DNA from: Rhodospirillales bacterium | Lineage (GTDB): Bacteria > Pseudomonadota > Alphaproteobacteria > Reyranellales > Reyranellaceae | Length of the DNA stretch: 48,318 bases | NCBI GenBank assembly: GCA_947469635.1 | Contig: CANIRG010000003.1 | Coordinates: forward strand, 1-48,318 | Direction: 5' to 3' | Part shown: piece by piece, positions 1 to 7,731 of the stretch | Layout of the letters: each line of letters starts with the position of its first letter | How positions within the stretch are numbered: position 1 is the stretch's first letter | Program-made: the position numbers and the translations under genes | The notes under the pieces: model-generated | What the model saw: the letters and a program-made list of their open reading frames with translations, nothing else | The model's database searches: none | Told to the model about the DNA's origin: nothing

Positions 1-627
<627 letters not shown>

Positions 628-650
628 GGACGGGCTCCGTTGTCGTCAAT

Positions 651-763
651 CCTCCCCAGCGAAGCTGGGGAGGTGCCCCGCAGGGGCGGAGGGGTCAGAG
701 GTTTCATCGCGTGGCCCATGACCCCTCTGGCCTGCGGCCACCTCCCCAGCGAAGCTGGGGAGG
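651..763. repeat. Composite palindromic repeat between ureA and ureBC
   Basis: Two copies of one hairpin, each with arms CCTCCCCAGC and GCTGGGGAGG around a GAA loop, lie at 651-673 and 741-763. Between them is a further inverted pair, GAGGGGTCA ... TGACCCCTC, so the whole 113 bases can fold into a branched structure. It fills most of the 157-base gap between ureA and ureBC. It looks like a dispersed intergenic repeat of the REP/MITE type, but only this copy is in the window. It may affect mRNA stability or the relative output of the two genes; that is inference. Confidence 0.7.
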
Positions 764-784
764 AAAGGAATCCGGGTACCATCG

Positions 785-1087
785 CTAGCGGATCGGATTG
801 TGGACGGTGACGAGCTTGGTGCCGTCGGGGAAGGTCGCCTCGACCTGGATGTCGTGGATCATGTCTGCGATCCCGTCCATCACCTGCTCGCGCCGCAGCA
901 CCGTGCCGCCGTCGCGCATCAGCTCGGCCACCGAACGGCCGTCGCGCGCACCCTCGACGACGAAATCGGTGATCAGCGCCACCGCCTCGGGATGGTTGAG
1001 CTTCACGCCGCGCTCCAGCCGCCGCCGCGCCACGTTGGCAGCCATCGCGACCAGCAACTTGTCCTTTTCCCGAGGCGTGAGATTCAT
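785..1087 (-). CDS. ureA: Urease gamma subunit UreA
   Basis: Smallest structural subunit of urease, 100 residues, the normal family length. The sequence is characteristic along its length: [20 protein letters not shown] at the start, [14 protein letters not shown] in the middle and [19 protein letters not shown] at the end. It packs with the beta and alpha chains in the enzyme trimer. It follows the small membrane-protein gene on the minus strand and precedes the ureB-ureC fusion across a repeat-filled gap. Start ATG 1087. Confidence 0.97.
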   Translation of the reverse strand: MNLTPREKDKLLVAMAANVARRRLERGVKLNHPEAVALITDFVVEGARDGRSVAELMRDGGTVLRREQVMDGIADMIHDIQVEATFPDGTKLVTVHNPIR

Positions 1088-1173
1088 TGCCTGCGTTTCC
1101 CCTGCGGTGCAGCCTGACTATAGGAGGCGAGCATCAAATATGCCAAACGCGCCGCAAGCGCAGGCCGCGGATT

Positions 1174-1731
1174 TCAGGGTTGGGCGCCCGCGCCGGCTCG
1201 ACGGCGGCCTTTCTCGACCAAGGCGACCATGTCGGCAAAGCCCACCGACAGCGAGTTGGCGCTGAGCCAGATCGGGCTGCCGACGAACAGACCGTTGATC
1301 GCCCTCAAGGTGCGTTGAAGCATGTTGCCATGGTTGAAGAATTTGTCCGGATCGAGCACGTCGACGACGAGGTACTTGGAAAGTCCGCGGCCACCCATTC
1401 GCAGGCCCTGGATGTCGACCCAGGGAACGCGCCCGACGCAAGTGTAGGTCGTTCGGTCGACAATTCCTTCCCGATCGACGATCAGGCCAGGGCCGTTGTC
1501 GAACAGCCGGACGAGATAGAACAGGGATAGGAGCCCGAAGAACGCGCCGCCGACGACACCAATGATCCGCAGCAGCAATACCGGATATCGCGTGGCATGA
1601 GCGGGCAACAGGCCGACCCAGATGGCAACGGCGGCCAGCAGCCCGCCGAGGAGGAGCAGACCGAAGATCTTCATCTTCTCGAATGGAACGACCACCTCGT
1701 CCGTCGCGTCGCTGCTCATGTCGGGATCCAC
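1174..1731 (-). CDS. Small membrane protein, STM3941-like
   Basis: A 185-residue protein of unknown function. Two hydrophobic segments are visible, about residues 21-42 (MKIFGLLLLGGLLAAVAIWVG) and 49-72 (PVLLLRIIGVVGGAFFGLLSL). A soluble part follows with the pattern DREGIVDRTTYTCVGRVPW then SANSLSVGFADMVALVE. This resembles the STM3941 family of small membrane proteins found in many proteobacteria, none with an assigned role that I know. It sits between ureD and ureA, where no such gene is usual, so it may be an inserted passenger. The family call rests on pattern only. Confidence 0.7.
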   Translation of the reverse strand: MDPDMSSDATDEVVVPFEKMKIFGLLLLGGLLAAVAIWVGLLPAHATRYPVLLLRIIGVVGGAFFGLLSLFYLVRLFDNGPGLIVDREGIVDRTTYTCVGRVPWVDIQGLRMGGRGLSKYLVVDVLDPDKFFNHGNMLQRTLRAINGLFVGSPIWLSANSLSVGFADMVALVEKGRRRAGAGAQP

Positions 1732-1797
1732 GATTGCTTTCCGAATCGATCCTCATTCCATCATATTTTCCGAAGGACACCAAAGGCTGCGGCTTCA

Positions 1798-2613
1798 TCA
1801 GATGTGCCAAACGCGCGGCAGACGCTGGCCGCGAAAATCGCCGAGGAAGCGCGTCACGGCGGCCCGCACCACCGTCGCCTCGCCCAGCAGGCGGGCGACC
1901 AGGATGCCGTTCACCAGGGTGACGCCTGCTCGCACCTTGTCTGCAGCTTCGAGCAGAGTCCGCGCCTTCTCGAAACGTGGCTGGGGGTCGTCCCAAACGC
2001 CGATGACCGTGGCGAGTGCGTTGGCCGTACCGAAGCCTGCACCCAAAGGACTCTCACCCTCGACGCGCAGCGTGTCGGTCCAGGCGAGCTTGCCTGAGCG
2101 ACGGACCGACCAGGAGTCCAGCAGCAGGCCCGAGACGAAACGCTCGCCCGAGGCGGCGCGGCCCAGCACCACCATCTCGCAGGCGAGCAGCGAACCACCC
2201 GGCGCGACATGGGCGACACTGCGCCGGGCCAGCCGCGCGCCCTGGAAGACGATCGTCTCCTGCGGCAACCAGTCGAGGCTGGCACCCTCGCCCACCGTGG
2301 CGGTGACATCTATGGTGCAGCGGTTGCCGGTCGCGGCGGCGCGATAGATCTTCTCCGCCGCCTGGGTCGAGGCGATGGCGCGGGCGCCGGGCCCGACCTC
2401 GACGGCGAGCTTCAGCGTGTCGCCGCCCGTGACGCCGCCCGACGTGGTGATCAGCACCGCCTCGGGCGGCTCGCCGGGCTCGGGGTCGGGGAACAAGACC
2501 CGGCAGGGATCGCGTTGATAGAGCTCGGCCAGCCTCGTCGCCCCGTCACGCACCGCGAAGGCGACCCGGCTTTCGCCCGAGGCGCGCTGCATGCGGGGGG
2601 ATTGGGTGGTCAT
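1798..2613 (-). CDS. ureD: Urease accessory protein UreD
   Basis: Urease maturation factor that binds apo-urease and, with UreF and UreG, allows nickel delivery. The product is 271 residues, normal for UreD. Recognisable stretches are LFPDPEPGEPPEAVLITTSG, GGVTGGDTLKLAVEVG, ASTQAAEKIYRA, LDWLPQETIVFQGARL and the late GEATVVRAAVTRFLGDFR. Start ATG 2613 was chosen (MTTQSPRMQRASGES) because the 39 codons upstream do not resemble the family and run into greB. It heads the minus-strand urease genes and is divergent from greB with a gap of only 31 bases. Confidence 0.93.
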   Translation of the reverse strand: MTTQSPRMQRASGESRVAFAVRDGATRLAELYQRDPCRVLFPDPEPGEPPEAVLITTSGGVTGGDTLKLAVEVGPGARAIASTQAAEKIYRAAATGNRCTIDVTATVGEGASLDWLPQETIVFQGARLARRSVAHVAPGGSLLACEMVVLGRAASGERFVSGLLLDSWSVRRSGKLAWTDTLRVEGESPLGAGFGTANALATVIGVWDDPQPRFEKARTLLEAADKVRAGVTLVNGILVARLLGEATVVRAAVTRFLGDFRGQRLPRVWHI

Positions 2614-2644
2614 CGACACCGCCCTTGATAGATTAGGGACAGAA

Positions 2645-3196
2645 ATGAGCAAGGCCTTCACCAAGGAAAGCGACGGCGACGACGAGGACGACCTGCCGGA
2701 AGAGACCGGCGGCCTGCCCGTCACCGCCAAGAACTACATGACCCCCGAGGGCTTCGGCCGGATGCGGGACGAGCTGAACCTGCTCCTGCGCAAGGAGCGG
2801 CCGGAGGTGGTGAAGGTCGTGACCTGGGCCGCCGGCAACGGCGACCGCTCGGAGAACGGCGACTATATCTACGGCAAGAAGCGGCTGCGCGAGATCGACC
2901 GGCGGGTGCGCTACCTCAGCAAGCGGCTGGCCAATGCCGAGGTGGTCGATGCCGCCCGGCGGGCAAAGACCGACCAGGTGTTCTTCGGCGCCACCGTCAC
3001 CTATGCCAACGGCAAGGGGGACGAGCGCACCATCAAGATCGTGGGCGTCGACGAGGTCGAGCTCGACAAGGGTCATGTGAGCTGGATCTCGCCCATCGCC
3101 AAGGCGCTGCTGCGTGCCGAGGAGGGCGACATGGTGAAGATGCGCACGCCCGCAGGCGTCGAGGAGATCGAGATCGTGCGCGTCGAGTACGTGTAG
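2645..3196 (+). CDS. greB: Transcription elongation factor GreB
   Basis: Gre factors insert a coiled coil into the RNA polymerase secondary channel and stimulate cleavage of backtracked RNA. The 183-residue product has an acidic N-terminal extension (GDDEDDLPEE), the coiled coil at about residues 30-105 with the acidic tip GDRSENGDYIYGKKRLREID, and a C-terminal FKBP-like domain (GATVTYANGKGDERTIKIVG, then SWISPIAKALLRAEEGD). The motif SENGDYIYGKKRLREID is typical of GreB rather than GreA. ATG 2645 is preferred over the upstream frame, which overlaps the start of ureD. Confidence 0.93.
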   Translation: MSKAFTKESDGDDEDDLPEETGGLPVTAKNYMTPEGFGRMRDELNLLLRKERPEVVKVVTWAAGNGDRSENGDYIYGKKRLREIDRRVRYLSKRLANAEVVDAARRAKTDQVFFGATVTYANGKGDERTIKIVGVDEVELDKGHVSWISPIAKALLRAEEGDMVKMRTPAGVEEIEIVRVEYV

Positions 3197-3200
3197 GACC

Positions 3201-4787
3201 TCACATCTCGATCAGCGCCAGGTCCTGGAACCAGCTCTGGGCCTGGACATAGGTCTTTACCCGGGCCGACAGGGCCCGCGGGCTCGAGTCGTGATAGACC
3301 CAGATCATGACGGCATCGTCGACCGCCTTGGCGTGGATCTGGGCCGCCAGCGCATCCTGCCTGGCGGGATCGAAGGTGCCCTGCAGCTCGGCGACCAGCC
3401 GGTCGACCTCGGGGTTCTTGTAGCCGCTCCAGTTGACGCCGACCGGCGCCACCTGATCCGAGGCGAAGAAGCGGTTCACGGCATAGAACGGATCCGACGT
3501 CACGTGCGTGACGTTGGTGACCGAGACGTCCTTGTTCATGTCGGCCTTGGCGCCGCCGCGCCAGCCCGTCATCAGCGCCTCGAGCTCGACGGCCTTGATC
3601 TCCATGTTGATGAAGACGTCCTTCAGCATCTCCTGGATGGCCTCGTTCACCATCTGGTTGGTGCCGCCGGCATTGATGGAGATCCTGGCCTTCATCGGGT
3701 TGGCCTTGCCGTAGCCCGCCTCGGCCATCAGCTTCCGCGCTTCGTCGGGCGCGAACCTGATCTCGAAGCTGGGCTTGCCGAACCATGGGCTGGTGCGATC
3801 GACCTCGCCATAGGCCGGCTTCACCGTGCCGCTCAGCAGCTTCACGATGGCGTCGCGATCGATCGCAAGGTTGGCGGCCTTGCGCACCCTTATGTCGGTC
3901 CACGGCGAGCCCTCGACCAGCGAGGGATGATACTGGAAGACGTGCGGCGTGATGTTGGTGCTGATGCGGGCGCCGCTCTGCTTCAGCCGGTCGATCATGT
4001 CGGGTCCGGGTGCGTCGATCATGTCGAGCGCACCGGAGATCAACGCGGCGCTGCGGCCCGAATCCTCCGGCGCGCACACCAGGATGACACGGTCGACCTT
4101 GGGGATGCGCTTGGGGTTCCAGTAGCCCTCGTTCTTCACCAGCTCGGCTCGCTCGCGCGGCACGAATCGGGTGAGCCTGAACGGGCCGGTGCCCGAGGGC
4201 TCCGAGGCGAACTTGTTCCAATCCTTGCCGACCTTCTCCCACTGCGCCGGGCTCGACACCAGGAACCACAGGAACTGATAGGGGAAGAGCGAGTCGACCG
4301 ACTTGGTCTTGACCTCGACCTCCATGTCGCCGGTCTTGCGGTAGCTCGCGAGGCTGGGCAGGCGCGGCCGCACCTGCGCCGACTGGCGGGTGTCGAACTG
4401 CGGCGCATCCTTGTTGAAGATCTTCTCGAAATTCCAGATCACCGAATCGGCGGTGAAGGCCGAGCCGTCGTGGAACTTCACGCCCTCTCGCAGCTTGAAG
4501 GTCCACACGGTCTTGTCCTGCTCGGACACTTTCCATTCGGTGGCGAGGCCCGGGATCATCTTGCCCGGCCGGTTGGAGACATCGAGCTCCCAGGCGATCA
4601 ACGGGTCGTAGATCGTGAGGCCGGTATATTGGTAGGCGTTGGCGCCACGGTCGGGCTGCCCGGTGGTGAGCGGGATGTCGGTCATCGGGATGCCGTAGCG
4701 CAGCACCTTTTCCTGCTGCGCCCAGGCGGCGCGCGGCAAGGCGAGCGTGGCGGCGCCAGCAAGCAGAGAGCGGCGTGAAACTTCCAT
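3201..4787 (-). CDS. ABC transporter periplasmic substrate-binding protein (SBP_bac_5)
   Basis: A 528-residue exported binding protein of the dipeptide/oligopeptide/nickel family. An N-terminal twin-arginine-like signal (SRRSLLAGAATLALPRAAWA) is followed by the family core: MIPGLATEWKVSEQDKTVWT, FKLREGVKFHDGS, GTGPFRLTRFVPRERAEL and VRKAANLAIDRDAI. Start ATG 4787 has a GGGGGA ribosome site just upstream. No permease or ATPase genes adjoin it, so it is either an orphan receptor or uses a transporter encoded elsewhere. The ligand cannot be read from the sequence. Proximity to urease could hint at nickel, but greB lies between and the strands do not support one operon. Confidence 0.9.
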   Translation of the reverse strand: MEVSRRSLLAGAATLALPRAAWAQQEKVLRYGIPMTDIPLTTGQPDRGANAYQYTGLTIYDPLIAWELDVSNRPGKMIPGLATEWKVSEQDKTVWTFKLREGVKFHDGSAFTADSVIWNFEKIFNKDAPQFDTRQSAQVRPRLPSLASYRKTGDMEVEVKTKSVDSLFPYQFLWFLVSSPAQWEKVGKDWNKFASEPSGTGPFRLTRFVPRERAELVKNEGYWNPKRIPKVDRVILVCAPEDSGRSAALISGALDMIDAPGPDMIDRLKQSGARISTNITPHVFQYHPSLVEGSPWTDIRVRKAANLAIDRDAIVKLLSGTVKPAYGEVDRTSPWFGKPSFEIRFAPDEARKLMAEAGYGKANPMKARISINAGGTNQMVNEAIQEMLKDVFINMEIKAVELEALMTGWRGGAKADMNKDVSVTNVTHVTSDPFYAVNRFFASDQVAPVGVNWSGYKNPEVDRLVAELQGTFDPARQDALAAQIHAKAVDDAVMIWVYHDSSPRALSARVKTYVQAQSWFQDLALIEM

Positions 4788-4856
4788 GAGTGTCCCCCGA
4801 GTGATCCTCGTCCGCAGGTTCATGCGACTCTCGTGCCAGAAGGCCGGCTCCCGCCG

Positions 4857-4885
4857 TTGCTGTTGCCCGACGCCCGCCTTAGGCT
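4857..4885 (+). promoter_or_regulatory. Possible sigma-70-like promoter for the SMP-30 gene
   Basis: TTGCTG at 4857-4862 and TAGGCT at 4880-4885 are separated by 17 bases, about 34 bases before the ATG at 4919. The spacing fits a housekeeping promoter, but both boxes are imperfect matches. Inference from pattern only. Confidence 0.3.
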
Positions 4886-4918
4886 CGCGTGCGATAAAAA
4901 AATCGGGAGTGAACAACC

Positions 4919-6115
4919 ATGACGCAACAACAGACACGCCGTGGCGTGCTCGCAGCCATGGGCGCAACCGCCCTCATGGCACCGGCCATCGTCCGTGCCC
5001 AGACGCCGCCCGCCCTCGCCGCACCGGCCAGCGTCATCAGCAACCCGCCGCGCGACTTCGGCCCGAATGGCACGCCGACGGTCTATGGTCGCGATCCCGA
5101 CATCATCACCATCGATCCGGCCTTCGATGCGCTCACCCAGGGCAACACGCCGATCATGCGCCTGTGGACGGGATCGCTGTGGGCGGAAGGACCGGCGTGG
5201 AGCTCGGTCGGCCGGTACATGGTGTGGAGCGACATCCCCAACAATCGCCAGCTTCGCTGGATCGAGGACGACGGCCGGGTGAGCGTGTTCCGCATGCCGT
5301 CCAACAACAGCAACGGCAACACCTTCGACTTCCAGGGCCGGCAGATAACCTGCGAGCACCTGGCGCGACGCGTCGTGCGCTACGAGCTCGACGGCTCGGC
5401 GACCGTGCTGGCCGACAGCTACAATGGCAAGCGGCTGAACTCGCCCAACGACGTGGTGGCCCATCCCGACGGCAGCTACTGGTTCACCGATCCGCCCTTC
5501 GGCGGGCAGCTCTACGAGGGCACGCCCGACGTGGCCGGCGGGCCGAGCAACGCCGCCGGCAAGCTGAAGCCCGGCCTCGGCCAGCCGCCCGGCATGGGCA
5601 ACATGCGGCGCGAGCTGCCGACCGGCTGCTATCGCATCGATCCCAGCGGCCGGGTCGACCTCGTGCTGAGCGAGGAGCAGCTGCCCAGCCCCAACGGCAT
5701 CTGCTTCTCGCCCGACTACAAGAAGCTCTATGTCGTCAGCAGCGGCCGGGGTCCGGGCGACACCGGGCCGGGCGGCAAGCGCGACGTCCATTCCTTCGAC
5801 GTCGGCGCCGACAACAAGCCGGCCAACGGCAAGCTCTTTTCCGACTTCATGATCGACGGCATCAAATGCGGACCCGACGGCATCCGCGCCGACGTCCAGG
5901 GCAATCTCTGGATCTCCAGCAATGCCGGCCGCAACCTGGGCTACAGCGGCGTCACCGTATGGTCGCCTGAGGCCAAGCTGCTGGGCCGCATCCGGCTGCC
6001 CGAGGGTTGCGCCAACATCTGTTTCGGCGGCCCCAAGCGCAACCGGCTGTTCATGGCCGCGAGCCAGTCGATCTACGCCCTCTATGTCGCCACGCAGGGC
6101 GCGGGACCGGCGTGA
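4919..6115 (+). CDS. SMP-30/gluconolactonase family protein, exported
   Basis: Six-bladed beta-propeller hydrolase of sugar lactones, 398 residues. The N-terminus carries a twin-arginine-like export signal (TRRGVLAAMGATALMAPAIV, then RAQ). Typical family motifs follow: LWAEGPAW with the metal-binding glutamate, VWSDIPNN, LADSYNGKRLNSPNDVV with the metal asparagine, WFTDPPFG, SPNGICFSPD, CGPDGIRADVQGNLW and CFGGPKRNRLFMAA. A GGGAG ribosome site precedes ATG 4919. It is a clear paralogue of the gene at 44089, which has no signal peptide. The substrate is unknown; a periplasmic sugar-acid lactone is the best guess. Confidence 0.92.
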   Translation: MTQQQTRRGVLAAMGATALMAPAIVRAQTPPALAAPASVISNPPRDFGPNGTPTVYGRDPDIITIDPAFDALTQGNTPIMRLWTGSLWAEGPAWSSVGRYMVWSDIPNNRQLRWIEDDGRVSVFRMPSNNSNGNTFDFQGRQITCEHLARRVVRYELDGSATVLADSYNGKRLNSPNDVVAHPDGSYWFTDPPFGGQLYEGTPDVAGGPSNAAGKLKPGLGQPPGMGNMRRELPTGCYRIDPSGRVDLVLSEEQLPSPNGICFSPDYKKLYVVSSGRGPGDTGPGGKRDVHSFDVGADNKPANGKLFSDFMIDGIKCGPDGIRADVQGNLWISSNAGRNLGYSGVTVWSPEAKLLGRIRLPEGCANICFGGPKRNRLFMAASQSIYALYVATQGAGPA

Positions 6116-6164
6116 CGGGCCAATAGTCACCAAAGGTAACGCTTTAAGTAACATGAAAATATTA

Positions 6165-6193
6165 GTGCGGGCCGGGCAAGCCTCGACCCGCAC
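6165..6193 (+). terminator. Weak hairpin after the SMP-30 gene
   Basis: GTGCGGG at 6165-6171 pairs with CCCGCAC at 6187-6193 across a 15-base loop, 50 bases after the SMP-30 stop codon. There is no T tract, so intrinsic termination is doubtful. The rest of 6116-6298 shows no gene or clear signal. Confidence 0.3.
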
Positions 6194-6298
6194 GGGCGAG
6201 AATCGAGACGAGCCAGGGACGGGCGTGCGCATCCGCCGACCATAGGCGCGTCCGCGGCGATGGACCTATTCCGGTCGTTACTGGAGCGAGTGCTGGGG

Positions 6299-6307
6299 GC
6301 GCGCCAC
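6299..6307. repeat. Left copy of the 9-bp IS target duplication
   Basis: GCGCGCCAC lies immediately outside the left inverted repeat, and the same nine bases occur at 7661-7669 immediately outside the right one. A 9-12 bp duplication fits IS4-type elements. Confidence 0.85.
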
Positions 6308-6334
6308 TCATAGGCGCTAACTTATCGTTGACGT

Positions 6335-6357
6335 TATGAATCGGGCTGTGATTCATA
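6335..6357 (+). promoter_or_regulatory. Hairpin directly upstream of the transposase start
   Basis: TATGAATC (6335-6342) and GATTCATA (6350-6357) form an 8-bp stem with a 7-base loop, ending six bases before the transposase ATG. In IS10 and IS50, similar structures form only in transcripts entering from outside and hide the start site. That role here is inference. Confidence 0.55.
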
Positions 6358-6363
6358 GTCGAG

Positions 6364-7515
6364 ATGCTTGATGCATCGCAATTGGATGAGGGTTGGAAGG
6401 AGCTGTTGAGCCGCATTGGCTCGACGGTAGACCTTGAGGCGACGGCGAAGGCCAGCGGCGCGCTGGTTCGGCGTCGCGAGATCAAGAGCGCCGAGGATCT
6501 GCTGCGGCTGGCACTTGCCTACGGTCCGTGCGGCATGTCGCTGCGCACGGTATCGAGCTGGGCGCAGACGATTGGTTTGGCCGAGCTGTCGGATGTGGCC
6601 GCGCTCAAGCGGCTGCAGGCCAGTGCCGACTGGCTGCAGACGATCGTGGGCGAGTTGCTGGCGTGCCGCCTGAAGTATCCGTCGGCGGCGGACAAGGGTC
6701 GGGTGATCCGGCTGCTCGACGGCACGACGATCTCCCATCCCGGTAGCGACCGAGCCGATTGGCGCCTGCATTACAGCTACGATCCGCGCCGCGGGCGCAC
6801 CGTCGACTGCCAACTGACGACGGCGCGCGAGGGCGAGCATCTGCGGCGCGTCAAGCCGACCGCGGGCGAACTCTGGGTCGCCGATCGTGGCTACGCCAAG
6901 GGCGAAGGACTGCATCATCTGGTGCAGGGCAACGCCGACTTCCTGGTTCGGGTAAGCTGGAACTCGCTGTCGTTGCGCGCCGGCGACGGCAACCCCTTCG
7001 ACATGGCCCAGCGGCTCGAGAGCTTGGGCGGCGCTGACCAAGCCGAGTGGGACGCTATCGCGGTGACGCCGAACGGCCATGAGGTGCCGCTACGGCTGCT
7101 GGTCCGGCGCAAGCCGCCTGAGGCAGTCGCGCGCGAGATCAAGCGCATCACCGAAAAGGCTGCCCGGCGCGGTCGAACCCGGCGCAGCGGCAAGCCCGAT
7201 CCGCGCAGCCTGATCGCCGCACAGTTCACCATCCTGGCGACATCGCTGGCAGAGCCGGCCGAGCAAATCTTCAGCCTCTATTCCCTGCGCTGGCAGATCG
7301 AGATCGCCTTCAAGCGCCTCAAGAGCCAGCTCCACATCGATCGGCTGCAGGCAAAAGATGATGAGCTCGCCCGAACGTGGCTGCTCGCTCACATCATTGC
7401 CGCCCTGCTCATTGAAGACCACGCAGACGAAGCGCTGGACTCTCCCCCCTCTGCTCAAGGCTGTGCCGCCTACTGCGCCACGCCACTGCTGGCGACTGTT
7501 CAATATCCTGCGTGA
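6364..7515 (+). CDS. IS4-family transposase, C-terminus frameshifted
   Basis: DDE transposase of 383 residues as read. The first catalytic aspartate lies in RVIRLLDGTTISHPGS, the second in GELWVADRGYAKGEGL, and the C-terminal catalytic region is YSLRWQIEIAFKRLKSQLHI, which fits the IS4 Y-x2-R-x3-E-x6-K signature. After about residue 360 the frame departs from the expected ending. The +1 frame then encodes CWRLFNILRDAICMAVVGPL and PARIIDNACKLTRLLIEP, up to a stop at 7649-7651 that overlaps the right inverted repeat. A one-base insertion, or a two-base deletion, between about 7441 and 7488 explains this. Whether the product is active is unclear, since the catalytic core is complete. Confidence 0.9.
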   Translation: MLDASQLDEGWKELLSRIGSTVDLEATAKASGALVRRREIKSAEDLLRLALAYGPCGMSLRTVSSWAQTIGLAELSDVAALKRLQASADWLQTIVGELLACRLKYPSAADKGRVIRLLDGTTISHPGSDRADWRLHYSYDPRRGRTVDCQLTTAREGEHLRRVKPTAGELWVADRGYAKGEGLHHLVQGNADFLVRVSWNSLSLRAGDGNPFDMAQRLESLGGADQAEWDAIAVTPNGHEVPLRLLVRRKPPEAVAREIKRITEKAARRGRTRRSGKPDPRSLIAAQFTILATSLAEPAEQIFSLYSLRWQIEIAFKRLKSQLHIDRLQAKDDELARTWLLAHIIAALLIEDHADEALDSPPSAQGCAAYCATPLLATVQYPA

Positions 7516-7614
7516 CGCCATCTGCATGGCCGTCGTCGGACCACTCAGCCCGGCACGTATCATCGACAATGCCTGCAAGCTCACACGCCTGCTCATCGAG
7601 CCCAACAGAAGGCG

Positions 7615-7644
7615 AAAACGAAGGCCATTCCCGCCCTTCGTTTT
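7615..7644 (+). terminator. Intrinsic terminator at the right end of the IS
   Basis: AAAACGAAGG (7615-7624) pairs with CCTTCGTTTT (7635-7644) around a 10-base loop. The A and T runs at the base make it usable in both directions. It lies just inside the right inverted repeat. Confidence 0.65.
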
Positions 7645-7660
7645 AAGTTAGCGCCTATGA

Positions 7661-7669
7661 GCGCGCCAC
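7661..7669. repeat. Right copy of the 9-bp IS target duplication
   Basis: GCGCGCCAC repeats the bases at 6299-6307 and directly follows the right inverted repeat of the IS. Confidence 0.85.
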
Positions 7670-7716
7670 TCCAGTGGCGCTCTTCTCATGACTCGTGAGC
7701 GCCACTGGAATGGCGC
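7663..7716. repeat. Pair of GCGCCACT palindromes
   Basis: 7663-7680 is GCGCCACT-CC-AGTGGCGC, a perfect dyad. 7699-7716 is a second copy in opposite orientation with one mismatch (GCGCCACTGGAATGGCGC). They lie between the IS end and the 3' end of the deacylase gene. A third copy is at 25709-25726. This looks like a REP-type extragenic palindrome. Confidence 0.7.
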
Positions 7717-7731
7717 GCTCCCAGCGATGAT

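Larger units (their letters stand above)
6308..7660 (+). mobile_element. IS4-family insertion sequence, 1353 bp
   Basis: A complete element bounded by perfect 17-bp inverted repeats (TCATAGGCGCTAACTTA at 6308-6324 and its complement at 7644-7660), with a 9-bp direct duplication outside. It carries one transposase gene with the IS4 YREK signature, a hairpin ahead of that gene and an intrinsic terminator before the right end. Rejoining the flanks restores GCGCCACT-CC-AGTGGCGC, so the element landed inside a palindrome. Intact ends and duplication suggest a recent insertion, although the transposase frame is shifted near its end. Confidence 0.93.

Noticed and set aside
6241-6249. CATAGGCGC, matching the outer bases of the IS inverted repeat
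   Set aside because: Nine bases in isolation with no further match; plausible as chance, so not called an IS remnant.
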